Assembly: GCA_905221605.1 (NCBI GenBank)
Contig: CAJNDS010000001.1
Span: forward strand, 3,174,749 to 3,238,748
Direction of reading: 5' to 3'
Length of the DNA: 64,000 nt
Origin: Symbiodinium natans
Taxonomy: Eukaryota; Sar; Dinophyceae; Suessiales; Symbiodiniaceae
The number at the start of each line of letters is the position of its first letter. The stretch's first letter is position 1. The notes under the pieces were generated by a model. The model saw only the letters and a program-made list of their open reading frames with translations. It did no database searches and was not told where the DNA came from. Shown piece after piece: positions 31,631 through 43,520 of the stretch. The translations under genes and the position numbers were made by a program.

Positions 31631-33640
31631 TGCTGGCAAAAGCACACAAGTTAACATGCGAAAAAAGCTTTACTGTTTCCACTGATCATCAGCGCATTTG
31701 AAGCTAATGAACCCAACTGCGAGAAAGCGCGTCACGAAGCAGTGCATGCACTGACCATTTGACAGACGAGAAGGAACTCTGAGAACGGAACAAAGCTGGA
31801 AGACAGTGGCGAGGCGCTGTCGCCAGAGAGCAGCAGCAAGGCTCACCTGTAGAGGCTGAGACAACGTAGCATACTACACCGCATGACATGTAAAGCAGTC
31901 ACAAAACCTGCCTTTGAGTTGGCCTCGGTTTGCTGCTCCTTGTTCTTGGCTTTTTTCGCTTGCTGCAACTTGTCCGACATGATGCCTTCCTTACGTTAGC
32001 CATTGTCGAAGTGTTTTTGCTCTGCTGAGACCGGCCACCCAAAAAAGCGTGCAGAAGACAGCGTGGACAATAACGAGTCAGGATGCCATTTCGCCGCCCA
32101 AGTCCACCAGGTCGGCGATGCAGAGACACGGGGAAGCTCCGCACATGACCAACGCCAATTGGCGAACCGAAAGGTCCTCCAACTTCACCACACCCGGACC
32201 TCTTTGCAAGTCCTTAGCCTTGAGGCCAAGCCAAGCAGTGGCCTCGGAAATAACCTCGTCAGAGGACATGTCCGAGTCCGAGCAGCCATGCCCGTCCCCA
32301 GCAGCATCGCTGTCGGATGACGACGAGCTACCTTGGATAGCAAACATTGCGCCTCACTGCAGAAAGCGTACCTGCAACAGCGTGGTAATGACAAGACCAC
32401 TCTGGCACCAGGTCTCTTCTTTTCTTCTTCTTCCTCTTGTCCTTGTTCGTCTTCTTTACCTCCTTTGGCGAGGCCTTCTTCTCGGTCCTATCCTTGTTCT
32501 TCTTCTTCTTCTTTCCCATGTCCTTCACCGGTCCCTTGTCATCCTCATGTCCTGGAAAGAAAACTAAAGGCGTTGGAATCATGCTTGAACTGAAAGGCAC
32601 AGAGCGACCCACGAAACAGAAGCCCCAACAACCACGCCCAGTAAAGGTGAAGCGACAGAACGCTAAATTGTAAATCCCAAAAACCCAAAACCGAATACAG
32701 AAGCCCCGGAAAACGAACACGTCAAGTGCACCAGAAAGATCTGGAGTTCAAAAGAGAAAAAAAAAAGGGGTTGTTGGGAAGCTTGGAGGAAGACTTTTCG
32801 GGAGCTTCATTTATCTGGTTAAGGGTTCAGGGTTTAGGAACTGGCAAACTTAAATCAGCGGGCTGATCTGAAGGCAAAGAGTGAGCGCAGCTCACGCAAG
32901 GTCTAGGGTTGAGTGGTTCAGGGTTCACGGTGTAGGGTCGAGCGCAGTTACGCTTTAGCACCGGGGTCCGTCGAAAACCGAGGAGAGACTTCGCTGCGCG
33001 GACTTCAACAGGAAGGCCCGTGCAGCAGGAAGCTCCGACGGGTCGTCGCTCTCTTCCGGCAAGGACTTGGCTGACGTTGTCCTGATGGGGAAGAAAAATT
33101 CGGAGAATGAAACAGGGAAGTCCGTCAAATAAGGTCATAAAAAGACGCAGAAGCCCATGGTTTCTGCTTTGGAACCCTAGAAGAGTCCTGGCAAGCTGGC
33201 TGCGCTTCTTCATTGCGAAGAGGCTAGAGCAAGAAGCCCAGCAGAGGCTACATAGGCAAAAAAGACTGTGCAAGCAAAGCGCCTGAGCCAGCGAGCATGA
33301 AAGAAAAGAGCGCTTCCTGCCTTGCACCCAGGCATCAAGCAAACAGAGATTTCAGCAAAACATTGCAGCAGAGTCTGCCTGCTGCAATGTACATAAGACA
33401 TTTGACAGCCGTCTCTCGGCATCACTTGCGTGGCTGCGAATGAATTGGCAAACAGCTACACGTCGGAGCCTCTGTGCAGGCCACAGACACTTCAGGAAGT
33501 ACGAGAAGAGTGAAGCGCAAGAAGCTCCGAACAGAGCCGAGAATGTAAGTAGAGCTACGAATTAAACTGGGCCAGTGTGAGCCTGTGAGCATCTGACTTT
33601 GAGTTCGATGCAAAAGGAACGAGCTTGGCCGGTGATGCAG
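31631..33640 (-). CDS. Minus-strand exon region: Ser/Asp-rich and Lys-rich segments, unidentified
   Basis: Pieces that look coding: 32347-32078, FAIQGSSSSSDSDAAGDGHG, CSDSDMSSDEVISEATAWLG, LKAKDLQRGPGVVKLEDLSV, RQLALVMCGASPCLCIADLV; 32560-32400, GHEDDKGPVKDMGKKKKKNK, DRTEKKASPKEVKKTNKDKR, KKKKRRDLVPEW. A CAG|GTGAGCC donor on this strand at about 31851-31845 shows splicing. Region 32760-33640 has open minus frames without clear content. The order (Lys-rich, then Ser/Asp-rich, then the ORF at 31148) would suit one nuclear protein read from 32.6 to 31.1 kb. Confidence 0.4.
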
Positions 33641-34790
33641 TACAAAAAAAAGTACACAACATGTTAGGGTAAAGGTCTAAAGATTTTCAAGTAAGGGTTT
33701 AGGTTTGAGCATGGTTAGGGCTTCTGGACTTTAGAGATTTCGAGCATTATCGAGAGCAACATCTCGGACCTTCAGACTCCGGCCAGAAGCGTTCATCATG
33801 CTTTGTAGCTGAAGGGACCCTAAGAGCGCACTTGCAAAGCTACACTGAGACCTAAGCGAACTCCAAGAGCCCACCCCATGTCAGACCTCGCAGACCGCGT
33901 GGTCCATAGTCAAATCCAGCACTTCATTCTCCTGGGATAGAAGAGCTATATGGTTCGCAGAGAGGCTTAGATGAGTCTGACTGACTAAGTTTGAATGGCG
34001 GCGAACATGTATGCTATTTGTCTGCGAAGTAAATAGGAAGTGTAGCAAGCATACGAACCTAGTTTGTGTGATGGGCTGTGGAAGACAAGAGTCCCAGAAG
34101 AGATCAAACAAAGGAGCGTTGGCGACCTGGGTGGCTGACAGACTGACAGCGACGGTTAACGATTAACGGACATTCCCAATCAGTGCCACAAAAGCCGTGC
34201 ACAGTACACCTTGGAATGGAAACGTTCTGCGATTGCACAAGAAGAACAATAATTCAAATGCGCAAAGAGCCAAGAAACTCCCGCGCGAATATGAAAGGGA
34301 AGAACTGGCACATACTGCAAATCGTGCGCCTGCAAGACAAAGACAGGAAAGGACATGAAGCGACGTCTTCTGTGCTATGCAGGGGAAGAGACAACCATGA
34401 GCGCTGCCTGGAAGCGCAGGGGTACCGATCGTTGCAATCTGGATCTCTTGGCTGGCGTTTCGGTTACAACGACAGTGTCCAGACGATCATCAAGATCCTC
34501 GGACAATAAAACAATATCAGGGCTTGAGAGCGCGTGCGACAAAGAGAAGACATGTCCATTTCAAACACCAAGAACATATATTCTCGCAAGCTCAAAGCAC
34601 CAAGGCCACGAGTTGGTGGCACAAGATGTCCAGGGACTTCGCCACATCGACCGGATTGGACACAATACGCAGTGTCCACGCAGATCTCATGAGCATCAGT
34701 CGGGCTACCTGAGCTGGTGCGGGGTGCTCTCACACTATGAACTGCCAGCGTCAAGAACATGTCTTGCTGAGAAGATGCTGCGCATGAGAA
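33641..34790 (-). other. Array-free DNA, probable introns or 3' part of the methyltransferase-like gene
   Basis: Open frames on both strands at 34183-34825 give no recognisable protein. One TTTAGG unit at 33690. No array is present. Confidence 0.3.
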
Positions 34791-34794
34791 GGTT

Positions 34795-36108
34795 CGATTA
34801 TATTCCTGACTCTGCTTCAACTTGACCGTGCCACGCCAGTAGCCCTTTCTGTAGGTGACCAGCTTCTCCGTAGCGATGACTCGAAACCTTACAAGTACAA
34901 ACGCTAGTATCTTACATACAACAAGCGACAGCGCATGTTCCTCAGAACTACATTCGAGCAAGAGACGTCTTTCGAAGAATTTCTGAATGCGACATCCAAG
35001 CCATAGAAATAATCAGCCAGCGGTCAGAGCCCACGAGCTGAGTCGGCTTCCTGTGCTGCGACAATAGCGATGCACACTTCAGAAGAAAAGAACGAACATC
35101 TACCATGGTATGTGCAGGCCAGAATCTTGGACCGGGTAGCAAAAGAACCTTGATCCAAGATGCTCCGAATGAAGTTCAGGTACGCCACCGCAGCCTTTCC
35201 AACAACTGAACTGGCAGCATATTTTCAACGAACATCAACCCCATCATCATGCAAAACGTGGTCCTTCAGAGCAGCATATTTGAAGAGCAGCGACTGACGA
35301 GGTTGCTCAATCATCTGCCGGACTCCAAGGTACTCACAGAAGTAGCACAGTTCAGCCTCGAAGTCCTGAGCCGAGCACAGAAAAAACAGTTGAACAACTC
35401 ATGGCAACACACTGGAGCGAAATTAGAATGCATCCAATAATGAAGCCAGAAGCAGCCATGGCATTGCCTGCCCGAACACAAGCTCGAGATATATCGCCAG
35501 CGATGTCTTTGTTGCGCTTCCTTAAATGTTTTGGAAGTACAGAACGCAATTCCAGCGCACAAGCTTTCGCACAAAGGTTGGGGCCAAGACTCGTCACAGA
35601 GAGCGGAGCTAGGACCCAGCTGCTACAGCATATGCCACTCCATCGCAGACCGCCTTGCTTCACCCTGCTCACCAGACGAATACCTAAGTTAGCAAGCCTG
35701 AAGAAGTACATTCTTCGAACAAACAAAAACACACGATGATTGCATATGGGGAACAGAGCCCTTGGCCAGCACGGCTCAAAATATCCATGTGCTTGCCCTG
35801 GCTGATATCGTAGCCAACAGCGACAAAGCCAGCCTGGCAACCACCCAGCCAAGAAAACTCATGCGCCAGATTGGTGGCACAAATCTGGGGCAGAATTATG
35901 CTGCAGTAGACGTGCAAATTGCACAGGCCTGATTCGCGAAATCGGTCAGCCGGCCAGCGCCACAGTACAGCTCAGCCAAATCATAGATTCTCTCCGGGTG
36001 ATCAGGACGAAGCCAGCTGCGCTCCAAACAGTCCGGAGCATATTCGGCCACAAGCTCGACAAAACCAGGCGAAAGCTGAGAAAATGGATCCATGAGCAAC
36101 AGGGCCGT
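34795..36108 (-). CDS. Methyltransferase-like protein of the dinoflagellate CSSWV/IEQP type, multi-exon
   Basis: Exons read on the minus strand. 36108-35929: ALLLMDPFSQLSPGFVELVA, EYAPDCLERSWLRPDHPERI, YDLAELYCGAGRLTDFANQ. A 44-bp GC-AG intron (35928-35885) joins in frame to 35884-about 35760: ICATNLAHEFSW, GGCQAGFVAVGYDISQGKHM, DILSRAGQ. 35697-about 35585: LANLGIRLVSRVKQGGLRWS, GICCSSWVLAPLSVTSLG. 35520-about 35445: KRNKDIAGDISRACVRAGNA. 35365-about 35240: DFEAELCYFCEYLGVRQMIE, QPRQSLLFKYAALKDHVLH. 34870-34795: VTYRKGYWRGTVKLKQSQEY. ELYCGAGRLT resembles the SAM-binding loop, GYDIS the acidic second strand, and GGLRWSGICCSSWV the Pro-Cys region of a cytosine-methyltransferase-like Rossmann fold; IEQPxxSLLF is typical of a multicopy dinoflagellate family I recall. 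Catalytic activity is not shown, since CCSS replaces the usual PCxS. The part between IEQP and VTYRKG is not resolved. Confidence 0.65.
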
Positions 36109-36309
36109 CTGACCCAGGAGTGGGACTTAAAGTGCTGTCAGACACACAACATAAATAGCGTGGGATGCTGGAAGAAGCTGAGATGGAAGTCACGACGAAA
36201 ACAAGAAGCAATATAACACTTCTGTAAGCACAGGAATGTCTGTGGATGTCTTGGGACGAATGAAGCTTTTGAGGCAGCACGATGACTGCCATGGAGCACG
36301 CATCTTGAG

Positions 36310-36471
36310 GTAGAATGGTTAGGGAAACCCTAGACTAAACCCTAAACCCCAAACCCCAAACCCCAAACCCTAAACCCTAGACCCTCGACCCCAGACCCGT
36401 CGACCCTAAGCCCAGTCCAGGACACGGAGCTGGCTTTGTCGTCCTTCGTACTGCCTCAGGTGCCTGACTGG
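36310..36471 (+). repeat. Short CCCTAAA/CCCCAAA array in the divergent intergenic region
   Basis: Units at 36333-36385. The interval lies between the minus-strand methyltransferase-like gene and the plus-strand MORN gene and may include promoter sequence for both; no motif was recognised. Confidence 0.6.
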
Positions 36472-36679
36472 ATTAATCCCCTCCCCCTAACATTAAACCC
36501 CCCCCCCTACCCCCTAATACTAAAAACCCCCCAATATACTGTAATTTAACTGTAATGGGGGGTATTTAATATCCCCCTAATACTAAAAACCCCCCATTAC
36601 AGTTATATTACAGTATCTTGGGGGGGGTTTTAGTATTAGGGGGTAGGGGGGGGGTTTAATATTAGGGGGAGGGGATTAT
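36472..36679. mobile_element. Foldback element with about 72-bp arms and a nested hairpin
   Basis: The left arm 36472-36545 and right arm 36608-36679 are near-perfect reverse complements (ATTAATCCCCTCCCCCTAAC... against ...AGGGGGAGGGGATTAT). The 62-bp loop carries its own 16-bp inverted pair (AACTGTAATGGGGGGT and ACCCCCCATTACAGTT) and a third copy of the CCCCCTAATACTAAAAACCC block. Confidence 0.9.
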
Positions 36680-36711
36680 GCCCTGGGGTGTGAAGCTCGT
36701 CTCTAATGGCA

Positions 36712-37035
36712 GTTTAGGGTTTAGGGTTTTTTTTAGGGGTTTTGGGGGCTTAGGGTTTAGGGTTTAGGGTTTAGGTTTTTTTTTAGGGGTTTGGGAGGCT
36801 TAGGGTTTAGGGTTGTAGGGTTGTAGGGTTTAGGGTTGTAGGGTTTAGGGTTTAGGGTTGTAGGGTTGTAGGGTGGTAGGGTTGTAGGCTTGTAGGGTTG
36901 TAGGGTTGTAGGGTTGTAGGGTGGTAGGGTGGTAGGGTTGTAGGGTTGTAGGGTTGTAGGGTTGTAGGGTTGTAGGGTTGTAGGGTTGTAGGGTTTGGGT
37001 TTAGGGGTTTAGGGGTTTAGGGTTTAAAGGTCTAG
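36712..37035 (+). repeat. TTTAGGG units and a long GGGTTGTA block
   Basis: TTTAGGG and TTTTTTTTAGGGG variants at 36712-36815, then about 20 eight-base units GGGTTGTA (some GGGTGGTA) to 36990, then TTTAGGGG units. Confidence 0.9.
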
Positions 37036-37149
37036 GGTTTCAGGGTGTTTCTGGGTCATAAGCCTAAAAGTACAGCTTGGCTTGTTGGAGCTTGGGCGGG
37101 GTCGAGTGTTACAGCCTCTAGAGCTCAATGTTTTTCGTCGATGTTGCAG

Positions 37150-37170
37150 ATCCGCATCTGTGACTTAAAG
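37150..37170 (+). CDS. MORN gene micro-exon, 21 nt
   Basis: CGATGTTGCAG|ATCCGC...TTAAAG|GTGGG: excellent acceptor and donor enclose IRICDLK, phase 0 at both ends, matching phase 0 of the exon at 37611. TTTAGGG units start three bases into the intron. Confidence 0.55.
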
Positions 37171-40100
37171 GTGGGTTTAGGGTTTAGGGTTTAGGGTTTA
37201 GGGTAGCCGTCATATTCGCGGAACTACATTTTAGGATGTAGATGCAGATATAGAACCGGAGAAGATCGTAAATACAGATCAGGCAAAGACATCTCGCCCG
37301 CTATGACTTGCCGGCGAAGCACTGTATGCTGAAGGAAGTCACATCGATATCAGAGACACACATGTGCACTTGTTTTGCAGGTAACTGTGAATCATATCAC
37401 TTACCCTTCAAGTTAATACGATTGTGTACTTGAGCGTTGTGAAAGGGATGATGCACCATGCAACCCTGAGTTCATGCGCCTCGCAATCTTCATGCCACTA
37501 CATGGTATGAGATGATTTTCAAGTGCTTGCTTTCGTGGACCCGAAAGATTAAACCCTTAACCGAAATCCTGAACCCTAACACCGCGCTGGGCGCACGCGA
37601 TGCTCTCCAGGGCGTCAGCGTCGCGGACCTTGAGTACCGCCCGGAGTTCATCTATCCAGATGGCTCTGTTCCCAGCTGTGGCCCAACAGGGCTTAGGGCT
37701 TTAGGGTTATAGGGTTTAGGGTTTTAGCGTTTAAGGTTTAAGAGTCTTAGGGTTGAAAAGGTTCGGGACACTTGGCTCCACTTTTCAGATAGCAAGGAAG
37801 TGTCACTGTTGACTCCAAATACCGCGCTAACTTTATGCGTAATGGGGTTTTCGGGTTTAGGGTTTTAGGGTCTTACGGTTTGAGGGTTCAGGGTTGTTTT
37901 AGCGTTTTGGGTTTGGGGGTTGGAGGTTTTTGGGGTTTTCTGGTTTTAGGGTTTTTCATACGTTGTCCATACAGGGCTTAGGCACGCTTCTAGGATGATG
38001 TTTCAGAGAGCTGAAAGCGGCCCTAGTTCTTTCTCTCCAAATTCGCCCAAGTGTGTGGCAGGCGACGTCTCTCAGGGTTTAGGGTTTAGGGTTTAGGGTT
38101 TAGGGCAGGAGTTCAGGGTGTTGCTTCAGTCCCTTTTGGTCATCTTGCTTAGTATCACCAGCAGCACATCCCAGAGCGCGAGCCGTTGGCAGTTGCCATG
38201 GCAAAGCAGTGTCTCATCAAGGGGGTTCATGAGTTTAGGGTTTATATAGGGTTTAGGGTTTAGGGTTTTGGGTTCAGGATTTAGGGAGTACTCGTAAGGA
38301 TTAAGTAGGGTTAGAAGTACCCTAAGATTAGTATCACAGCGACCCTACTTGTCGTCCGACTTGTACATGCCCACGAACCTCCAAGCATACCGTTAGTCAT
38401 GTTAATATTCTTCAATATTTTCAACACGTACATTGAGTAGGATTTCACTACATGAATTCCATTGATTCTGTTGAAATATGGTGTTAACTACAAAAATGCC
38501 CTAAACCCTAAACCCTGAACCCTAAACCCTCAACCCTAAACCTATGTGTTGACTACAAAAATGCGCCCAGGCTCAAGCTACACCGGGCAATGGAACAAGA
38601 GCAAGCGGGAAGGAGACGGCATTCAGGCCGCGCTTGATGCAACTAGTGGTGTAAGAGGCAGCCTCTAGGGTTTAGGGTTTAGGGCTTAGGGCTTAGGGTT
38701 TAGGGTCTAGGGTTTAGGGTTTAGGGTTTAGGCTGCCAGCGACTCACTGTAGCCAGTGCAAGCGTCTCCAGATGTAGGGCCTCAACCCCACACCCTGTAG
38801 CTACAAGCCCGACACAACCCCTACAAACCCCTCTGAACCCCAAACCCTAAACCCCAAACCCTGAACCCGGAACCCTAAACCCTAAACCCTAAACCCCAAA
38901 CCCTAAACCCTAAACCCTAAACCCTAAACCCTAAACCCCAAGCCCTAAGCCCTAAGCCCTAAACCCTAAACCCTAAACCCTAAACCCTATAAGCCCCAAA
39001 CAACCCTCGGAGGTTTGGAAGGATGGAGAGCGGTACTCGGGTGGCTGGGTCGCCGACCTCTTTCACGGAAAGGGGAGGTGCCCCCCCATCGCCTTTGAGT
39101 CGGGGGTTTAGGTTTAGGGTTTAGGGTTTAGGGTTTAGGGTTTAGGGTTTAGGGTTTAGGGTTTAGGGTTTAGGGTTTAGGGTTTAGGGTTTAGGGTTTA
39201 GGGTTTAGGGTTTAGGGTTTAGGGTTTAGGGTGTAGGGTGTAGGGGTGTAGGGGTGTAGGGGTGTAGGGGTGTAGGGGTGTAGGGGTTAGGGTTTAGGGT
39301 TTAGGGTTTAGGGTTTAACCAAAAAGGGCACCCTCTTTCTTCCTGGGTGACTCTTGCCTCGTCGAGTTCTTCCTGTGCAAGTAGCCCTAAGCCCAAAGCC
39401 CTAAACCCAAAACTCTCTGATCGCAAGACTTCCGGACACACGAGGCGGGCTTGTTTTCAGGGTATACCGGGCGAAGGTTAGACAAGCCATCGTGTGCAAG
39501 CGACCCCTGATGTGAAAATAATTAGGGTTCAGGGCTTGGGGTTTAGGGTTTAGGGTTTTGGGTTTAGGGTAAAACCTAGGCCCAGACTCTATCAACCCTA
39601 AATCCGCACCTCATAGAGAACCCTATAAACCATGACCTCCCTAAAACCTACACCCTAAACTCCAGAAGCCCTATAGCCCTACAACCCTAAACCCTATAAA
39701 AGTCGGAAAGCCCATGTAAGCCCTAAACCCTAAACCCTAATCCCTAAACCCTAAACCCCATTGCAGCCTTAAACCCTATAAGGTGGAGGCTTTCTTGGTG
39801 CGTCATGGATCACAGCGTGGGCGGAGTTCTGCCACGTGTGAGGTTGACCTTGAACTACAATCAGGAAGCCCCGTCTAGGGCTTTAGGGTTTAGGGTTTAC
39901 CCTAAACCCTAAACCCTAAGCCCTAAACCCTAAACCCTAAACCCTGACCTTAAGCCGGCTTAGTAATGCTCTTCGGACTTCGGGTTTAGGGTTTATCGCT
40001 TGTGCTCTCGACGGCCCGTCTGCATCAGGACAGCCCAAACGGGGCCGCCAGCCAGTTCAGGACCTCGCCTTCGAGTAAGTTAGCCATCACAAGGGTCGCT

Positions 40101-43100
40101 TCTTGCTCACGTTTGGCCCTAAACCCTAAACTTTAAACCCTAAACCCGGCCTAAACCCAAAAGCCTAAAGCCTAAACCCTAAACCCTAAGCCCTAAACCC
40201 TAAGCCCTAAGCCCTAAGCCCTAAACCGTCGTGTGGCCAGGTTTGAGCACCAGAACGGGGATTTCTACGAGGGCGATTTTGTGGCAGGCGCAGCCCATGG
40301 CAAAGGCAGGAGCCGGTTAGGGTTTAGGGTTTAGGGTTTAGGGTTTAGGGTTTAGGGTTTAGGGTTTAGGGATTAGGGTTTAGGGTTTAGGGTTTAGGGC
40401 TTACATGGGCTTTCCGACTTTTATAGGGTTTAGGGTTTAGGGTCATTTAGGATTCTAGTGGGGTGTCAGAATTGATTCATTATTCGTAGTGTTATCATTA
40501 TTGTTATTTTATTTTCTTTTGTGGGGGGGGGGGGGGGGGGGGGGGGAGACTTGTCAGTAGTGTTGTTGGGTAGAGTTGACGCTTCCCCGTTTTTGTGGGG
40601 GTTGGGGGTTGAAGATGGTGAGGAAGTTGGCCCGGGTTACTCCTCCTCAACCCCAAAAACCCTAAACCCCAAACCCTAAACCCTAAACTCTAAACCCTAA
40701 ACCCCAAACCCTAAACCCTAAACCCTAAACCCCAAACCCCAAATCCCAAACCCTAAACCTACACTCCCTAAACGATAGGCACGATAAGGCTGGAGAGCCA
40801 ACACCCTCATGGAGCCCCCAGGCCATCCGAAGCCCGTTAGGGAAAAGGGTTTAGGGTTTAGGGTTTAGGGTTTGGGGTTTAGGGTTTAGGGTTTAGGGTT
40901 TAGGGTTTAGGGTTCGGGTTTAGGGTAGTAAGGCGCCCCTTGCAAAGCTCTCAAAGTCTCATAAACCCCCACCACTGGCGAGGCACGTACCAGCAAGTGG
41001 GGGGCGCCATCTACACTGGCGAGTGGCAGCAGGACTTGCAAAACCCAGACATTCTGGGGTTTAGGGTTTGGGGTCTAGGGTTTAGGGTTTAGGGTTTAGG
41101 GTTTAGGGTTTGGGGTCCAGGGTTTAAGGTTTAGGGTTTAGGGTTTAGGTGAAGCTGGTTTAGGGTTTAGGTGAAGCTAGAGGGCAACCTAGTATGAGGG
41201 GATGGGCGAACCCGAACCCCGATCCCGAATCCCCCGGCATCCCAGCACCGAAAGCCACTGAAGGCACTGAACCCTAAGCCCTAAGCCCTAAGCCCTGAAC
41301 CCCAAACCCTACCCTAAACCCGCCCTCAAGCTCAGAAAGCCCGACGTTCTGCCCAACCCTGGAGTTTTCTTGCCAAACCCTCAATCTAAGCTTAAACTAC
41401 TACTTGCTTAAGACCCCCCCCCCCAAAAAAAAAAAAGAACATGTAATCTCCTTACTTATGTGGGCAATATGGCGATTTTTTTTTTTTTTTGGGGGGGGGG
41501 GGGTGTTCTTAGCAAAACCCTGGGCCCTTGGTGTGTTCCCTTACCCTTGTTTATTCGGCCCATGGTAGTATACAGTTTAAGGCTCATTAACAAGGGACCC
41601 AAGATACTTGGAACCCCAGAATCACAGCCCCTCTGCAGCTGCGCACACCCTGCGCTGCAATGGAGTGCCAGAGAGGATCAGAAGCATGGCTTTGGGGAGG
41701 AGGTCTGGCCAGATGGGACCAGGCCAAGATGCTTCGTAGCTGAGTAGGTAACCTCTAACCTTTTGGGATACATATATATATATATATACAGAGTCCTATA
41801 CCAGAATTGAAAGGTTTAGCTGTTTCGGCCCAGGGTGCCCAGCAACTGGGGGAAGGGGCCTAAAAGTGGAGTCTGAATTTGTGGAACAAGCAAAGTTGTT
41901 ACATGTTTGAAGGGCCCCTGAGGAGAGATTTCAAGGATACACAACAAGATCATTACTAGGGCGTTTTCAAGGTTAGGCTTCAGGGTTGAAGGATGTAAGT
42001 TTAGGCTTTGGGGGGGGGGGGGTGGGGTTGGAGCTTATGGGTTGCACTAGGATTGCGGCGTTGAGACGGGGTCCGTATCGAAGTGTTGTAGAGGGAAGGG
42101 TCGGGCTTAAGCGGAACTACCGTGCCATCCACCCTTCACCTGTTATTGCTGTGTAAAACGCATACGTGCCGAGTCACTATTGACAGATGCCGTGGGTTTC
42201 TGGCTGAGGGGTGGAAACCTTCAACCCCAAACCCTAAACCTTTGAACAACCTTAAGCTCTTAAGGCCTTCTGAATGAAAGGTATGCTGGGAACTGCGAGT
42301 TTAGGGTTTTTTAGGGTTTTTCGGGTTTTCAGGGTTTTTTGGGTTTTTAAGGATTTTAGGGTTTAGTTTAATGAAAGGTATGCTGGGAACTACGAGATGG
42401 GCGAGAAGTCTGGCCACGGCGAGCTGACATGGGCGGATGGGTGGCTGTCCCAGCCCAGGGTGTGAACTCGATGAGCTAGTCATGAAGGATTTAGGGTTCA
42501 GGGTTTAGGGCTTAGGGTTTAGGGTTTAGGGTTTAGGGCTAGGGCTCCAGTTGCTACGACCTGGACCTGGAAAAAGGTCAGATTGTGCTTTGGCTGCGAG
42601 TCCACATGGCCTGCAGCAGGTGGCAACTACAGTTGTTTATAACCACCGCTTACTTGAAACCCCTGTGTGAAGCCTAACCATGCGCTCGGAAGCCAGCTCG
42701 TTGACATGTGTTGCACAGTTGCTATAGCGCCATCTATCTCTTCAAAACCCTAAACCCTAAGCCCTTAACCCTTAACCCTTAAACCCTTAAACCCTAAACC
42801 TTTCCTAGACTCCTCCGGGACGGAAGCTGCTAGTACAGCTGCTAGCTGCGGGGCAGGTTTGTTGAGCCCCATCGTTCGGCATGTGGCATCAACAGTAGTT
42901 GGGAATTTGGGGCAGGGGCTGGGACAGCGATCCTGCTCCCATCATCCTGCAAATAAGTCCCAGCCTTCTGATGAGAGTAGCTGATTTCATGAACCCAGTC
43001 AGTCGACATCTTGCCTCCCGCCTTGCAGCTTTGTCAGCTTCACACTAGCCCTGAGGCTCAATAAGGACTCCTATTCTAGGTTTTTTGGGCCCAAAGGCCT

Positions 43101-43484
43101 TCTTACATAGGGTGTTCGCTAGTTGAGCCTAAGGGGAATTGAGGATTCTTATGATTTCAAGAAGTGCAAGAAACACTGGGTCTCCCCATGATAGCAAGGG
43201 CTAGCCAAAGTGTTGGGAACACCCTAAACCCTAAACCCCAATCAGCCCTCGTGTTCGGGGGAGAACACAAGGTCCTCCTACCGTGGTGGCTTCCTGAGGA
43301 AGCAAATCCATGGAGAAGGCGAATTAACCAGTAGACGTTTTTGTTGTTTTGATCTTTTGGAGGGGGAGGGGGGGGGGGGGAGACTCGGGGTTCTGGGTTT
43401 AGTAGAAGGGCTCTTCAGTTGGCAGGAGCTCAACCTGCAATGGACACCCCTTGGGTTCCCCCAAGAATTGGTTTAGTTTTGTTG

Positions 43485-43520
<36 letters not shown>

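Noticed and set aside
34183..34825. Plus-strand ORFs of 108 and 156 residues
   Set aside because: They overlap the minus-strand methyltransferase-like locus, including its KLKQSQEY exon, and have no family features.
42265..42280. 16-nt micro-exon before the MORN exon
   Set aside because: The exon at 41682-41722 joins directly to 42378 in phase 2, so no micro-exon is needed.
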